Virus record (IMG/VR): IMGVR_UViG_3300034378_000006
Span: 1 to 23,240 of that record
Length of the DNA stretch: 23,240 nucleotides
Origin: a virus
Direction: 5' to 3' (one strand)
Shown piece by piece: positions 7,988-15,438 of the stretch (positions are counted from its first letter, which is position 1; each line of letters starts with the position of its first letter). The notes below the pieces were generated by a model. The model worked only from the letters and a program-made list of their open reading frames with translations. It was not told the DNA's origin and ran no database searches. A program made the translations under genes and the position numbers.

Positions 7988-8063
7988 TGTTACTCTCCCT
8001 TACATTAGAATGATGCGAAACCTTGATTAGACATTGTTACTCTCCCTTACATTAGAATGATGC
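7970..8063. repeat. perfect 47-bp tandem duplication over the gp26-like start
   Basis: Bases 7970-8016 and 8017-8063 are identical over all 47 positions. Each copy contains the minus-strand ribosome site (TAAGGGAGAG), ATG and the first six codons MSNQGF. The downstream copy starts the full gene; the upstream copy starts a short leader frame. Confidence 0.97.
8005..8034 (-). CDS. nine-codon leader peptide MSNQGFASF created by the tandem duplication
   Basis: The upstream copy of the duplicated start region gives ATG at 8034-8032 with the same GGGAG ribosome site, reads MSNQGF as in the real protein, then crosses the repeat boundary to read ASF and stops at TAA (8007-8005). The stop lies 17 nt before the genuine ATG at 7987. 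If translated it could act as a decoy or reinitiation leader. It may equally be a neutral by-product of the duplication. Confidence 0.4.
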   Translation of the reverse strand: MSNQGFASF

Positions 8064-8219
8064 TTTCTACTCTATTTAGCATACGTATAGGTTATTTGGA
8101 GGATTTAAGGAGGGTTGGGTAAGGGTTCCAAAATGCCCTATAAAAATGCAGAAAGGGGTCTATAATAAATCTGGATACCCTAAAGGTATTTATCCCGTGG
8201 GTAGCAATATATCAAAGAA
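8064..8219. other. non-coding stretch between tube and gp26-like genes
   Basis: Apart from the CTAAATA motif at 8072-8079 and the terminator that begins at 8220, I see no gene here. The plus strand is purine-rich with several GG/GGG runs at 8098-8127. A GATAAATA on the minus strand at 8194-8187 is a possible second late-promoter-like site, but weak. Confidence 0.5.
8072..8079 (-). promoter_or_regulatory. candidate late promoter motif CTAAATAG before the gp26-like gene
   Basis: On the minus strand the bases read CTAAATAG, close to the T4 late consensus TATAAATA, in non-coding DNA 85 nt before the gp26-like start and just upstream of the tandem duplication. The same octamer stands before the endonuclease and the lipoprotein genes. 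Transcription from here would include both copies of the duplicated start. Confidence 0.4.
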
Positions 8220-8243
8220 AAACCCCCAATTTATTGGGGGTTT
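8220..8243 (-). terminator. rho-independent terminator after the tail tube gene
   Basis: Arms 8220-8229 and 8234-8243 form a perfect 10-bp stem (AAACCCCCAA / TTGGGGGTTT) with a 4-nt loop. On the minus strand it is followed by a T tract (TTTTTC). It lies 24 nt past the tube stop codon, ending the 15-18-19 part of the late transcript. Confidence 0.88.
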
Positions 8244-8266
8244 CTCGTATGCGATTGTTCGTTTGA

Positions 8267-8788
8267 TTATCCTACTTGGTTATAGTAACTGTAGGTAATC
8301 GTTGCGTCGAAGGTCAAAGGAGTATCCTTTGTTTCATGACCGTATTGAATTGCGCTGATCGCTGATAGGAAAGCGAAACCCAACTTGTATACCGAAGCGT
8401 TTGCACGTTGGGTATTGAGTTGGAATAGAGTCATCGAACCCATGTAGACGGTTGGCGCACCCCAAATTGGACCTGTACCTTCTTCGTACTTGTACACATC
8501 GTCAAGTACACGCTTCCACTCGGCAAGTACCTCATAGTCAGCATCAATAATGAACTGAGCAGTAAGAGGTTCATAGGTGGGGGTTCCACCTAGTTTGTAT
8601 GTCATACCAAAGTAGGATACTGCAACTTCGTTTACGGTAAGACCGGGAAGCGCAGATGTACGCATAGACGCGACCACTCGTTGTGGATCTCCAAGTTGAC
8701 CAAAGCAACCACCTTCGAAGAAACAACGGAAGTGATACGGTCTAGCAATATCATTGATTTTTTCTCTAAAATGATTTAGACTGTACAT
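8267..8788 (-). CDS. 19: tail tube protein gp19-like
   Basis: This 173-residue protein matches the T4 gp19 type (163 residues) that polymerises into the inner tail tube through which DNA passes. Its family pattern is visible throughout: RPYHFRCFFEGGCFGQLGDP near the N-terminus, MRTSALPGLTVNEVAVSYFG at 42-62, the loop KLGGTPTYEPLTAQFIIDAD, and a C-terminal beta segment LTFDATITYSYYNQVG. It lies 26 nt after the sheath gene with an AGAGGA ribosome site, as expected for the 18-19 pair, and is followed by a terminator. Confidence 0.93.
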   Translation of the reverse strand: MYSLNHFREKINDIARPYHFRCFFEGGCFGQLGDPQRVVASMRTSALPGLTVNEVAVSYFGMTYKLGGTPTYEPLTAQFIIDADYEVLAEWKRVLDDVYKYEEGTGPIWGAPTVYMGSMTLFQLNTQRANASVYKLGFAFLSAISAIQYGHETKDTPLTFDATITYSYYNQVG

Positions 8789-8814
8789 ATTGCTATCCTC
8801 TTTCCTTTATCTAA

Positions 8815-11226
8815 TTAGGCACCAGTAGATGGAACTGTATTTGTTACGCCCGGAGTAATTCTGGTCGCAAGTTCTTGAAGGTTCACACCTGCTCTTGTGA
8901 TAAAGAAGCGTAGATAGATGAACTCAGCAACAGGAGTAGGTTTCACATAGATGTCTACGTACAGTTCGTTATTATCAAGAACGATTGGAGTATTGTTAGT
9001 CTCGTCACAGACTACCAAGAACTCTTGAAGACCACGGTTATTTTGAACCCATTGTAGGAACTCATTGAAGATACCAGTAATTTCTGAACGGGTGAACTCA
9101 TCGTTGAACTCAAAGACGAATTGTTCAGCGAGTCTACGAGTTCTACGCTTAAGGAAAGCAAGGAGTCTACGAACGTTAATTCTGTTCAAGTAACTCTCGC
9201 GATCAAGCAAGGTCTTTTGACCGTAGATGGTGATAGCACTTCTGATAACTGCGATTGGGTTGACTCTGTTCGCATAAAGTGCATCACGTTGAGGAAGACG
9301 GAAGATCTCACGGAGGTCAAGAACCTCAGAAAGAACACCTCGTCTGCTACCAGCAGGAGCATACCATGGATAGAAATTCTTATCCACATCTGCGTAAACA
9401 CCAGCAACCGTTCCAGAAGGAGCAATCCAGCGGTATACACCACTGTACTTGTCGTAAACCTTCAAGCGGTTGTGGTAAAGTGCAGCGTATGATCCAGTTT
9501 CGCCACCAAGAAGAAGATTCTCTTGTGTCCACTGAACAATTTGATCTACCGTCTTGTATTCGAATGGAACGTCAAGAACAGCAATCGCCTCACCATTAAG
9601 GTCTTCAGCGAGAGCAGCAAGTTCCTTCTTAGCAACAAGAGGAAGATCACCTTCGATACAAACGTCAATGTCGATATCGGATTCACGGTAGAGATTAAGA
9701 CCTTCCAAGTATTCACCAACAAGCGTTACGGTTTGACCTTCGCGGGTTGTGGTTTCGTAGAAGTTTTGAAGTTCACCGGAGTAACCACCACGGAGTGCGA
9801 TTGGAAGAGTAGTTGTCATTTGGCAACCTTCCGCAAGATCCGAGAACTTCGCACGGATCAAGGTCGAGTTGTTGTTAACAACGTCTTCAACGTAAAGTTT
9901 GTTACCGTTGCCATCGAAAGCGTTCTTATCGGTAGATACTCTGTGGTATTCTACCTCGCTCCAAGAGTTGGAAATGGTATCGCGAGTAAGCACGAAGATA
10001 CCGAACTCAGTGGAAGCGGTAGGAAGGTTATTAGGAATGGTACCCAAGAAGTCAAACTCGTTGACAAGTTCTTGATAAGTAACCTTCGAAAGAAGACGCT
10101 TGATGCTTGGAGAATCGTCTGATCCCCAGTTTGCGAAATCTTCAGGCACGAACGAATCGGACTTGAGAGTTTCACGTGGGATGCTGAGACTGTAAGGGAA
10201 CTTCTTCAACTTCTCTGCATCATCATAACCAAGGATGAAGATGTAGTATTCGTTGTAGTCAGAACCCGGACCTACAGCAGCAAGGACAAGATCTTCGCTC
10301 TTTGCCTCACCATTGATCTCAACATTGAAATCAAAAGTAGTGGTGTCATCTGGATCGTAATACTCAGGATCTACAGTGGAACCATGCTTAAAGCGGATAC
10401 CACCAGTCCAAGTATTTTCAACCCAAGCAACACGTTCCCAAATCACTTCACCGTCTGTGGTGTTATCGCCAATGTCCGTATCCCAAGCAACAACTTCGTC
10501 ACTAGGACTACCCTTGTCAGCACGTTCTGCTGCTTGGTTCCACGCTTGACTGGTAAGACCAGCACGTGTACAGCGGTAAACGTAACCGTTAGGGAAATTA
10601 GGATCAGGCACCCCAGCACCGATTTCTGCTGAGAAGTGTTCTACTTGACCAAGAGCGGTATTTTCATACCAACCATCGTGAATGAGATCACCAACCTCAT
10701 ATTCACGGTTGCGCACACGTGGGAAAGCGCGGTTAAGGGTATGGCGAGTGTGGAACGCTTGGACACACTTGTATTGAGAATTGTAGTAATCCTCAACATC
10801 TTGTTGTGTGGCGAAGGTTTGATCAGTCACTTCGATATACTCGCTTACATCGTTGTTGTAGATGAGCGGATCAAGATTAGCAATGGTAGGGAGTGTACCA
10901 TCAGGTTCGTTATCTGAGTTACAATCAAAACCAACAGCGGAAACGATAGCAGTAGGACGATCAACTACTCTGGTGAAAAGTAGTTGCGCACCTCTGGTAA
11001 AGAATCCACTTGCTGCGAAGAAAGTTTTCACGGTGTCTTCACTAGGTTCACCGTATGTCTCCACGAATTCTCTCTCAGTGTTCACGATGTCGATTTTAAA
11101 TGCTGGACCACGTTCAGCGTTACCAACCAACATCGCAATCGTGTTGATTTGGTTGCTCACGTGATCAGATAAATCAATCTCTTGAACTCTGACAGCGGGA
11201 GAAAGACCAGATCGAATAGTTACCAT
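8815..11226 (-). CDS. 18: tail sheath protein gp18-like
   Basis: The sheath protein forms the contractile outer tail. At 803 residues it is longer than T4 gp18 (659). The N-terminus (MVTIRSGLSPAVRVQEIDLS) is the usual start of the family and is important for inter-ring linkage. The C-terminal domain is well conserved: DALYANRVNPIAVIRSAITI, YGQKTLLDRESYLNRINVRR, then RRLAEQFVFEFNDEFTR and the final VDIYVKPTPVAEFIYLRFFI strand. The extra length sits in the middle (about residues 160-300 and 400-520), where gp18 carries variable surface domains. An AGAGGA ribosome site precedes ATG, and a T4-like late promoter motif lies 56 nt upstream. Confidence 0.94.
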   Translation of the reverse strand: MVTIRSGLSPAVRVQEIDLSDHVSNQINTIAMLVGNAERGPAFKIDIVNTEREFVETYGEPSEDTVKTFFAASGFFTRGAQLLFTRVVDRPTAIVSAVGFDCNSDNEPDGTLPTIANLDPLIYNNDVSEYIEVTDQTFATQQDVEDYYNSQYKCVQAFHTRHTLNRAFPRVRNREYEVGDLIHDGWYENTALGQVEHFSAEIGAGVPDPNFPNGYVYRCTRAGLTSQAWNQAAERADKGSPSDEVVAWDTDIGDNTTDGEVIWERVAWVENTWTGGIRFKHGSTVDPEYYDPDDTTTFDFNVEINGEAKSEDLVLAAVGPGSDYNEYYIFILGYDDAEKLKKFPYSLSIPRETLKSDSFVPEDFANWGSDDSPSIKRLLSKVTYQELVNEFDFLGTIPNNLPTASTEFGIFVLTRDTISNSWSEVEYHRVSTDKNAFDGNGNKLYVEDVVNNNSTLIRAKFSDLAEGCQMTTTLPIALRGGYSGELQNFYETTTREGQTVTLVGEYLEGLNLYRESDIDIDVCIEGDLPLVAKKELAALAEDLNGEAIAVLDVPFEYKTVDQIVQWTQENLLLGGETGSYAALYHNRLKVYDKYSGVYRWIAPSGTVAGVYADVDKNFYPWYAPAGSRRGVLSEVLDLREIFRLPQRDALYANRVNPIAVIRSAITIYGQKTLLDRESYLNRINVRRLLAFLKRRTRRLAEQFVFEFNDEFTRSEITGIFNEFLQWVQNNRGLQEFLVVCDETNNTPIVLDNNELYVDIYVKPTPVAEFIYLRFFITRAGVNLQELATRITPGVTNTVPSTGA

Positions 11227-11281
11227 GTTCTGTTCCTCTTTCTGTAAAGAAATGAGTTTACACTCTACTTACATTCAACTA

Positions 11282-11289
11282 TATTTATG
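11282..11289 (-). promoter_or_regulatory. candidate T4-type late promoter CATAAATA before the tail sheath gene
   Basis: The minus strand reads CATAAATATAG here, one mismatch from the T4 late octamer TATAAATA. It lies in a 107-bp non-coding gap, 56 nt before the sheath ATG and with no nearby -35 element. The position and the high need for sheath protein fit a late promoter. Confidence 0.55.
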
Positions 11290-11333
11290 GATGTAACATA
11301 AGAAATCACAAACATTTTTTGGAAATTGCCTTC

Positions 11334-12077
11334 TTAATTAGACCAATTCGGACCAGACACCTCGGTTTGATCAAACAAACTGGTATTGATGTCGAAGTCT
11401 GCACTCTTGAAGAAGCGAATTGGAATATGAAGGATCGGTCCCGGTTGATCGGAAAGCGGTTTGTAGATCCACCCACGAATAGTGAAATTCAATTCTCCCT
11501 TTACAGTTCTTCTATCGGTGTCCAACCACTCGATAGGTATGTCTCTATTGATAGATCCGTCAAAGTCAATCTTCAGTTCTCTAGGAACCTGATTAAGCGT
11601 ATTGACGTTTTCCTTGATCTTTACCACCACATACGGAGCAATGAACGGTACAATGTTCTCTGAGATCTGATGGATGTGTGTTTCATACTTCGCAACAATG
11701 GCGAGAGTCATGCCTATGTTGTATGGAATAGGCATACGGTCATTGTATTGCTTTGGGTTCTGTTTGATGCGTCTGGTACGGTAGTAGTTGAGCGCTCTGG
11801 TATCGTCGTATGAGATTGAGTTGATAGACACTGAGAATACCGGAACCTTCATATCATATTGAGAATCAGGATCCAAATACTCGTATTTCTTCTCCAATGC
11901 TTTTCGTTCTTGGGGAGTATAGATAATATCAATAGGTGTTTCTTTTACTTCTGTCAATGTATTGTCAGAATTTCGAATCTCATCCACCACAGACATAGAT
12001 TTAAACAAACTCATAAACGCTATCACCTGATTCCTTACAGAATTATAGTAATAATATTCCTCGTTAGGTGTTCTCAT
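11334..12077 (-). CDS. 15: tail sheath stabiliser / tail completion protein gp15-like
   Basis: This 247-residue protein resembles T4 gp15 (272 residues), which caps the finished sheath and tube and joins the tail to the neck. Recognisable parts are the N-terminal YYYYNSVRNQVIAFMSLFKS, IDIIYTPQERKALEKK at 49-64 (family 'Y-x-x-x-x-K' strand), VPVFSVSINSISYDDTRALN and IPYNIGMTLAIVAKYETHIH, followed by ELNFTIRGWIYKPLSDQP near the C-terminus. It lies just before the sheath gene. In T4 gene 15 is followed by 16 and 17 before 18, so the order differs here. The ribosome site is AAGGAAAT, and a terminator hairpin ends about 30 nt upstream of the start. Confidence 0.8.
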   Translation of the reverse strand: MRTPNEEYYYYNSVRNQVIAFMSLFKSMSVVDEIRNSDNTLTEVKETPIDIIYTPQERKALEKKYEYLDPDSQYDMKVPVFSVSINSISYDDTRALNYYRTRRIKQNPKQYNDRMPIPYNIGMTLAIVAKYETHIHQISENIVPFIAPYVVVKIKENVNTLNQVPRELKIDFDGSINRDIPIEWLDTDRRTVKGELNFTIRGWIYKPLSDQPGPILHIPIRFFKSADFDINTSLFDQTEVSGPNWSN

Positions 12078-12108
12078 TAAAAATTTCCTTATAAATGATG
12101 AAAAATAT

Positions 12109-12131
12109 CCCCGACAATATTCTTGTCGGGG
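12109..12131 (-). terminator. rho-independent terminator ending the dCMP deaminase unit
   Basis: A perfect 9-bp stem (CCCCGACAA / TTGTCGGGG) with a 5-nt loop is followed on the minus strand by ATATTTTTC. It lies about 70 nt past the 107-residue gene and about 30 nt before the gp15-like start, separating the metabolic unit from the tail genes. Confidence 0.88.
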
Positions 12132-12202
12132 AGTGAAAAATGCTTCAGAAAGGGAACAACTTAAGGTGATTTTATATCCTATGGTAGATAGCTTCTACTG
12201 AT

Positions 12203-12526
12203 TTATTCCCCATCCTCACTATTATTTAGGGTATCTGTATTCTTATTGAGAGCATTTTCCGCATCTTTTTCCAACTCATTTGCAAGCAAAATGAGGTCAC
12301 ATGTAGGTACTGGAACATCATCGTGTTTGTACGCTAAATAATGATCTCTAGTTATCGCTGCAAGGATCGGATACTCCTTAACAACTTCCTTTGCTGCTGC
12401 CCTAAGTTCGCCCACTGCTAACCATTTATGCAGCGGATAACCGTTTCCGATCCTCGCTTCATCTTCAAACGCCATTGCTATAGCAACGTGCTCACGATAA
12501 CAGTCTAAACAGGATTCTTGTGACAT
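12203..12526 (-). CDS. hypothetical protein (107 aa)
   Basis: I do not recognise the family with certainty. The protein is small and mostly helical. It begins MSQESCLDCYREHVAIAMAF with a CxxC pair, continues EDEARIGNGYPLHKWLAVGE, and ends in an Asn/Asp/Glu-rich tail. One CxxC alone does not prove metal binding. The ATG lies 14 nt after the stop of the 418-residue gene, whose TAG is part of the purine-rich ribosome site (TAGGAGAGG). It is the last gene before the terminator, so it belongs to the dCMP deaminase unit. Confidence 0.8.
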   Translation of the reverse strand: MSQESCLDCYREHVAIAMAFEDEARIGNGYPLHKWLAVGELRAAAKEVVKEYPILAAITRDHYLAYKHDDVPVPTCDLILLANELEKDAENALNKNTDTLNNSEDGE

Positions 12527-12540
12527 CTCCCTAACCTCTC

Positions 12541-13797
12541 CTACAGTAACCCGTATTTTCTATCGTATGCCTTCTTTGCCATAGCGCCCATGAAACTTCC
12601 AGCGTTATAGTCAACAACTGATTCAAAGACAAACGTTCTCCCACTTCCGTCGATCTTGCTATATGCATCGCTGATCTTATTAGGATTGAACTTGCCAATC
12701 GAGAAATGATCCTCATCTACAACTCGCTCACCATCTCTTTCCGACTTGTGTTGATAGAGCATGATGTCGGAGTCTGCTTCTGGATCAGACTTGTAAATAC
12801 CAGCATCTTGATCGTATTTCTGAGTCATATCCATGATGAATTGACGCATTTCCTCACCGTCTGTACCCTTAGGTGCAGCAATGAAGAGTGAGCGTTCGCC
12901 CACATCTGCCTTCTCGCCCTGTTCATCAGTCTCTACCCAACGACCATCCAACTCCCAAAAACCGTAACCAGCATCACGCACATCTTGCTTCAACTGGTTC
13001 ATGAGTTTCTTATTGGTTGCTTCATCGTTCTCACCACGGTAAGCGGTGACAATACCCCAAACGAAACCTTCTTTCTTTGCCATTTGCCAAACACGGGACA
13101 ACTTCTCTTCATTGAGAAATTGCTTATGCTTGCTGACAGAATAACTTACATGCTTGTCTTCAAAAAGAAGATCTCTTTCGTGTTCCTTACGACCATCTTC
13201 CACCAATCTGAATGTCTCTTGTACACACTCAGCGGTCAAAGCACCGGCAACGCTTCTAGGATCTTCTACCTCATCCGTCTTCTCACGGAGAAGTTTACCC
13301 TTATCCATTCTCCTGAGGAATTCGTTAGGAGATACGATAGTTGAATCCGACTTCACATCGTCCTTATCATAGATACGCACAACACGCAACTTCATTGCGT
13401 TGGTAAGCAAGCGAGTGAGTTGATCCTTCATACGCTTCTTGAACATATCAGAACCGTAAGGATGCTCATCCGTATCTAGAATAAAGAATTGTAGTGCTTC
13501 TAAGGCATGTTTAACAGACTTCAGTTTGCCACCATCTCCCTTGTAGAACTCAATGGAGACTTGGTTGTCGTTGGCATCACCTCTGATACGGATCATACCT
13601 TCAACAAGAGCAGCAAGACGAACTGCCGTCTCGAACCCCTTATTGGCACGACTGAACTTGTTGATGACTTTACGTGATTCAGGTGAAAGATCTAATGCTT
13701 TTTGATCTTTTGGATCTGTGATTGAATCTTCATGGCGACGAACTTCTACATATTCAAGGTTATCAGGGTTCAACCAAATCCCTGTACCCATTGGCAT
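12541..13797 (-). CDS. hypothetical phage protein (418 aa), C-terminal region resembling DUF3293-type domains
   Basis: The N-terminal half is charged and helical (residues 30-150, with LSPESRKVINKFSRANKGFE and a Lys/Arg-rich KMKDQLTRLL segment). The C-terminal half, about residues 240-400, has a recognisable arrangement: VWGIVTAYRGENDEATNKKL, then LKQDVRDAGYGFWELDGRWV, then SLFIAAPKGTDGEEMRQFIM and GRTFVFESV. This 'W-G-I-x-T-A-[YF]-R, then GY-x-x-x-x-G-x-W-x-E' layout recalls small DUF3293-like domains found in phages, but I cannot confirm it and no function follows. It starts 5 nt after the dCMP deaminase stop with an AAGGAG site, in the same operon. Confidence 0.82.
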   Translation of the reverse strand: MPMGTGIWLNPDNLEYVEVRRHEDSITDPKDQKALDLSPESRKVINKFSRANKGFETAVRLAALVEGMIRIRGDANDNQVSIEFYKGDGGKLKSVKHALEALQFFILDTDEHPYGSDMFKKRMKDQLTRLLTNAMKLRVVRIYDKDDVKSDSTIVSPNEFLRRMDKGKLLREKTDEVEDPRSVAGALTAECVQETFRLVEDGRKEHERDLLFEDKHVSYSVSKHKQFLNEEKLSRVWQMAKKEGFVWGIVTAYRGENDEATNKKLMNQLKQDVRDAGYGFWELDGRWVETDEQGEKADVGERSLFIAAPKGTDGEEMRQFIMDMTQKYDQDAGIYKSDPEADSDIMLYQHKSERDGERVVDEDHFSIGKFNPNKISDAYSKIDGSGRTFVFESVVDYNAGSFMGAMAKKAYDRKYGLL

Positions 13798-13801
13798 AGT
13801 G

Positions 13802-14314
13802 TTACTCCTTATATCTTACTAACTTCACATTTGCTTCGTTGAACATCATCTTCGATACTCTCATGTCATCCTCCCAACGTTGATTCCAGTATGCCTCTTT
13901 CTTTTCTGCATCTCTGGCATCAATTACGACTGCAACGATACCGGACTGAATGATTGCCCTCGCACACCTAGCGCAAGGAATCCAGTCTACATAAAGGGTG
14001 GCACCATCTAACGCAACTCCATGTCGTGCCGCATTATAGATTGCATTTCTCTCCGCATGTTCGGTCCATAGATATTTATCAGGTCTTTCGTGTCGTTTAT
14101 CGATTTTTTCTGCTATTGTGCGTTTTGTGTGATGTGGGGCATAGACGTTAAGATCTGACTCTTCCTCCATGACCCCTCTCGGGAATCCGTTGAATCCTGT
14201 AGACAGTACATTATGGTTCTTACCGACGATAATAGCACCGACCTTGGTTGCCTGATCCTTGGACTTAGTTTTGATTACATCGATCATGTTGAAGAAATAT
14301 TCGTGCCAATTCAT
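13802..14314 (-). CDS. cd: deoxycytidylate (dCMP) deaminase
   Basis: This 170-residue enzyme converts dCMP to dUMP, feeding dTMP synthesis during phage replication. The zinc site is clear: TEHAERNAIYNAARHG carries the HAE motif (His ligand and Glu proton shuttle) and VDWIPCARCARAIIQ carries the PCxxC ligands. The N-terminal KDQATKVGAIIVGKNHNVLS and STGFNGFPRGV are the usual dCMP deaminase signatures (the NGFPRG loop binds nucleotide). The length is close to T4 gp cd (193). It overlaps the upstream 66-residue gene by 4 nt (ATGA), indicating coupled translation. A riboflavin-type or cytidine deaminase is less likely because of the NGxPRG loop. Confidence 0.93.
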   Translation of the reverse strand: MNWHEYFFNMIDVIKTKSKDQATKVGAIIVGKNHNVLSTGFNGFPRGVMEEESDLNVYAPHHTKRTIAEKIDKRHERPDKYLWTEHAERNAIYNAARHGVALDGATLYVDWIPCARCARAIIQSGIVAVVIDARDAEKKEAYWNQRWEDDMRVSKMMFNEANVKLVRYKE

Positions 14315-14511
14315 TTGCTATCTCGATCCTTGATAAGATTATGTGCCGATTCCAACGCTTCTTCGATTGTTTTACCATAACTCATAGGATCGAGAGTTGC
14401 ATCGTGATAGATCCTACCAACACACCACTCCATCTGATCGGTGTACGGGTTGACAGCGCGAGTTACCACCAAACAATGTTTCTCTATAATACCTTTATAA
14501 GAATCCATCAT
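14311..14511 (-). CDS. small hypothetical protein (66 aa)
   Basis: I do not recognise this protein. It reads MMDSYKGIIEKHCLVVTRAV at the N-terminus, has a TDQMEWCVGRIYHD strand, and ends in an amphipathic helix (GKTIEEALESAHNLIKDRDS). This beta-beta-alpha pattern is common in small phage proteins. It overlaps the gene before it by 4 nt and dCMP deaminase after it by 4 nt, so it is translated as part of the early-type unit. A second ATG follows the first directly, leaving the start ambiguous by one codon. Confidence 0.75.
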   Translation of the reverse strand: MMDSYKGIIEKHCLVVTRAVNPYTDQMEWCVGRIYHDATLDPMSYGKTIEEALESAHNLIKDRDSK

Positions 14512-14672
14512 ACCTCCTTGATGTACTTGAGTGCCATATTCTCGATCTCGCTACAGACATCCAAGTCGGGTCCGATAATATGTAGTGCCTTCATTGCTGC
14601 ATCTGCTAGTGCTGTAGCGCTCTTGTATTCTTGGTAGTGCAAGTCCATCCAGTTTTCAATACTGCGATGCAT
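14508..14672 (-). CDS. small hypothetical protein (54 aa), first gene of the dCMP deaminase unit
   Basis: I chose the ATG at 14672-14670 (MHRSIENWMDLHYQEYKSAT) because a strong AAAGGAGAATTT ribosome site lies just before it. An ATG 42 nt further upstream (14714) would sit across the -10 box of the promoter and lacks such a site. The protein is helical and acidic, with no recognised domain. It is the promoter-proximal gene, 26 nt from the predicted transcription start. Confidence 0.72.
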   Translation of the reverse strand: MHRSIENWMDLHYQEYKSATALADAAMKALHIIGPDLDVCSEIENMALKYIKEV

Positions 14673-14705
14673 AAATTCTCCTTTACAAAGACCTTTCCAT
14701 ATAGT

Positions 14706-14733
14706 ATTATACAACTAAATATGGGTGATTCAA
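14706..14733 (-). promoter_or_regulatory. sigma70-type promoter for the dCMP deaminase unit
   Basis: The minus strand reads TTGAAT, a 16-nt spacer, then TATAAT, a perfect -10 with a fair -35. The expected start is near 14699, giving a leader of about 26 nt that contains the GGAG site of the first gene. Such host-like promoters drive early genes in T4-type phages, so this unit is probably expressed early. Confidence 0.75.
14715..14721 (+). promoter_or_regulatory. candidate late promoter motif CTAAATA for the plus-strand genes
   Basis: The plus strand reads CTAAATA in the spacer of the minus-strand promoter, 58 nt before the chosen ATG at 14779. I see no convincing sigma70 -35/-10 pair for these genes. 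If this is a late promoter, late polymerase binding would compete with the early promoter on the other strand. The evidence is only the motif. Confidence 0.35.
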
Positions 14734-14778
14734 GTTCTTTTTCAGATATTTCTAGCGTCCGATAACGGGAGATTTTTT

Positions 14779-15381
14779 ATGTTTCAAATTCAGACAGTTG
14801 TTGAGAAGTTCGCTATTCCGCGATATGAAGGATGGGAAGAAATCCTAGAACCACTCGTTCGCAAGATCACAGGCGCACAACAGGGTAAAGTTCGAACAGG
14901 TGTAGACTATCAAAACAATGTCTTCAAGATGAAAATGCACCGCTTCGGCATATGTCATTGTTCCTATGGTAAGCAATATCGGGAGTTTGTAGAGAATAAC
15001 GGTCATGCTCTAGAGTGTTTCCATACAGCATGGCAGGAGATTCAAGACGCTTTCAAGAATCATCCTAAGTACCATGATGCACTGATACTTAAGACAGAAC
15101 GCATCAATATGGAGACTCAGTTGTGTCGCAAGTTCCGTGTACCGTATCGTGGTGGCGTATACATCGCAAACGTTTGTACTTGTGATTTTAAGCGCAAATG
15201 GGAAGCATTGGGTATTGAGCATGATGAAGATTGTGAACACGTTGCGCCGAATTTCTGGCATACGGAATCTGATTTGAAGATATGGTGGGTCAAGAAGTTC
15301 TTCAGAGAATCGTATTCCAACAAACGTGTTGACACTCAAGAGTTTAAGAGTATAATCAAAGAATGCCTCAAATCAGTTTGA
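14779..15381 (+). CDS. hypothetical Cys/His-rich phage protein (200 aa)
   Basis: I chose the ATG at 14779 because CGGGAGA precedes it by 6 nt; an in-frame ATG at 14725 has no ribosome site. The protein begins MFQIQTVVEKFAIPRYEGWE. It has scattered Cys and His (FGICHCSYGKQY; ANVCTCDFKRKWEALGI; HDEDCEHVAPNFWH), the 'CxC followed by HxxxC' pattern seen in several unclassified phage proteins, which could bind zinc. No enzyme motif is evident. It is divergent from the dCMP deaminase unit and followed after 57 nt by the repeat-protein gene on the same strand, so both may share a transcript. Confidence 0.78.
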   Translation: MFQIQTVVEKFAIPRYEGWEEILEPLVRKITGAQQGKVRTGVDYQNNVFKMKMHRFGICHCSYGKQYREFVENNGHALECFHTAWQEIQDAFKNHPKYHDALILKTERINMETQLCRKFRVPYRGGVYIANVCTCDFKRKWEALGIEHDEDCEHVAPNFWHTESDLKIWWVKKFFRESYSNKRVDTQEFKSIIKECLKSV

Positions 15382-15438
15382 ACCTTCGGGGCAGATCTTC
15401 GTTTGTATGATCGGGTATGTATATAGAAAGAATTTACC

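Noticed and set aside
8133-8165. Plus-strand mini-ORF MPYKNAERGL after a purine-rich tract, followed in another frame by YNKSGYPKGIYPV, recalling HNH homing enzyme starts.
   Set aside because: Too short, needs a frameshift, and the continuation runs into the tail tube terminator. The resemblance is not enough to call a relic.
9523-10122. 199-residue plus-strand frame opposite the sheath gene.
   Set aside because: The minus strand encodes the well-conserved sheath protein here; the plus frame has no motif and no operon context.
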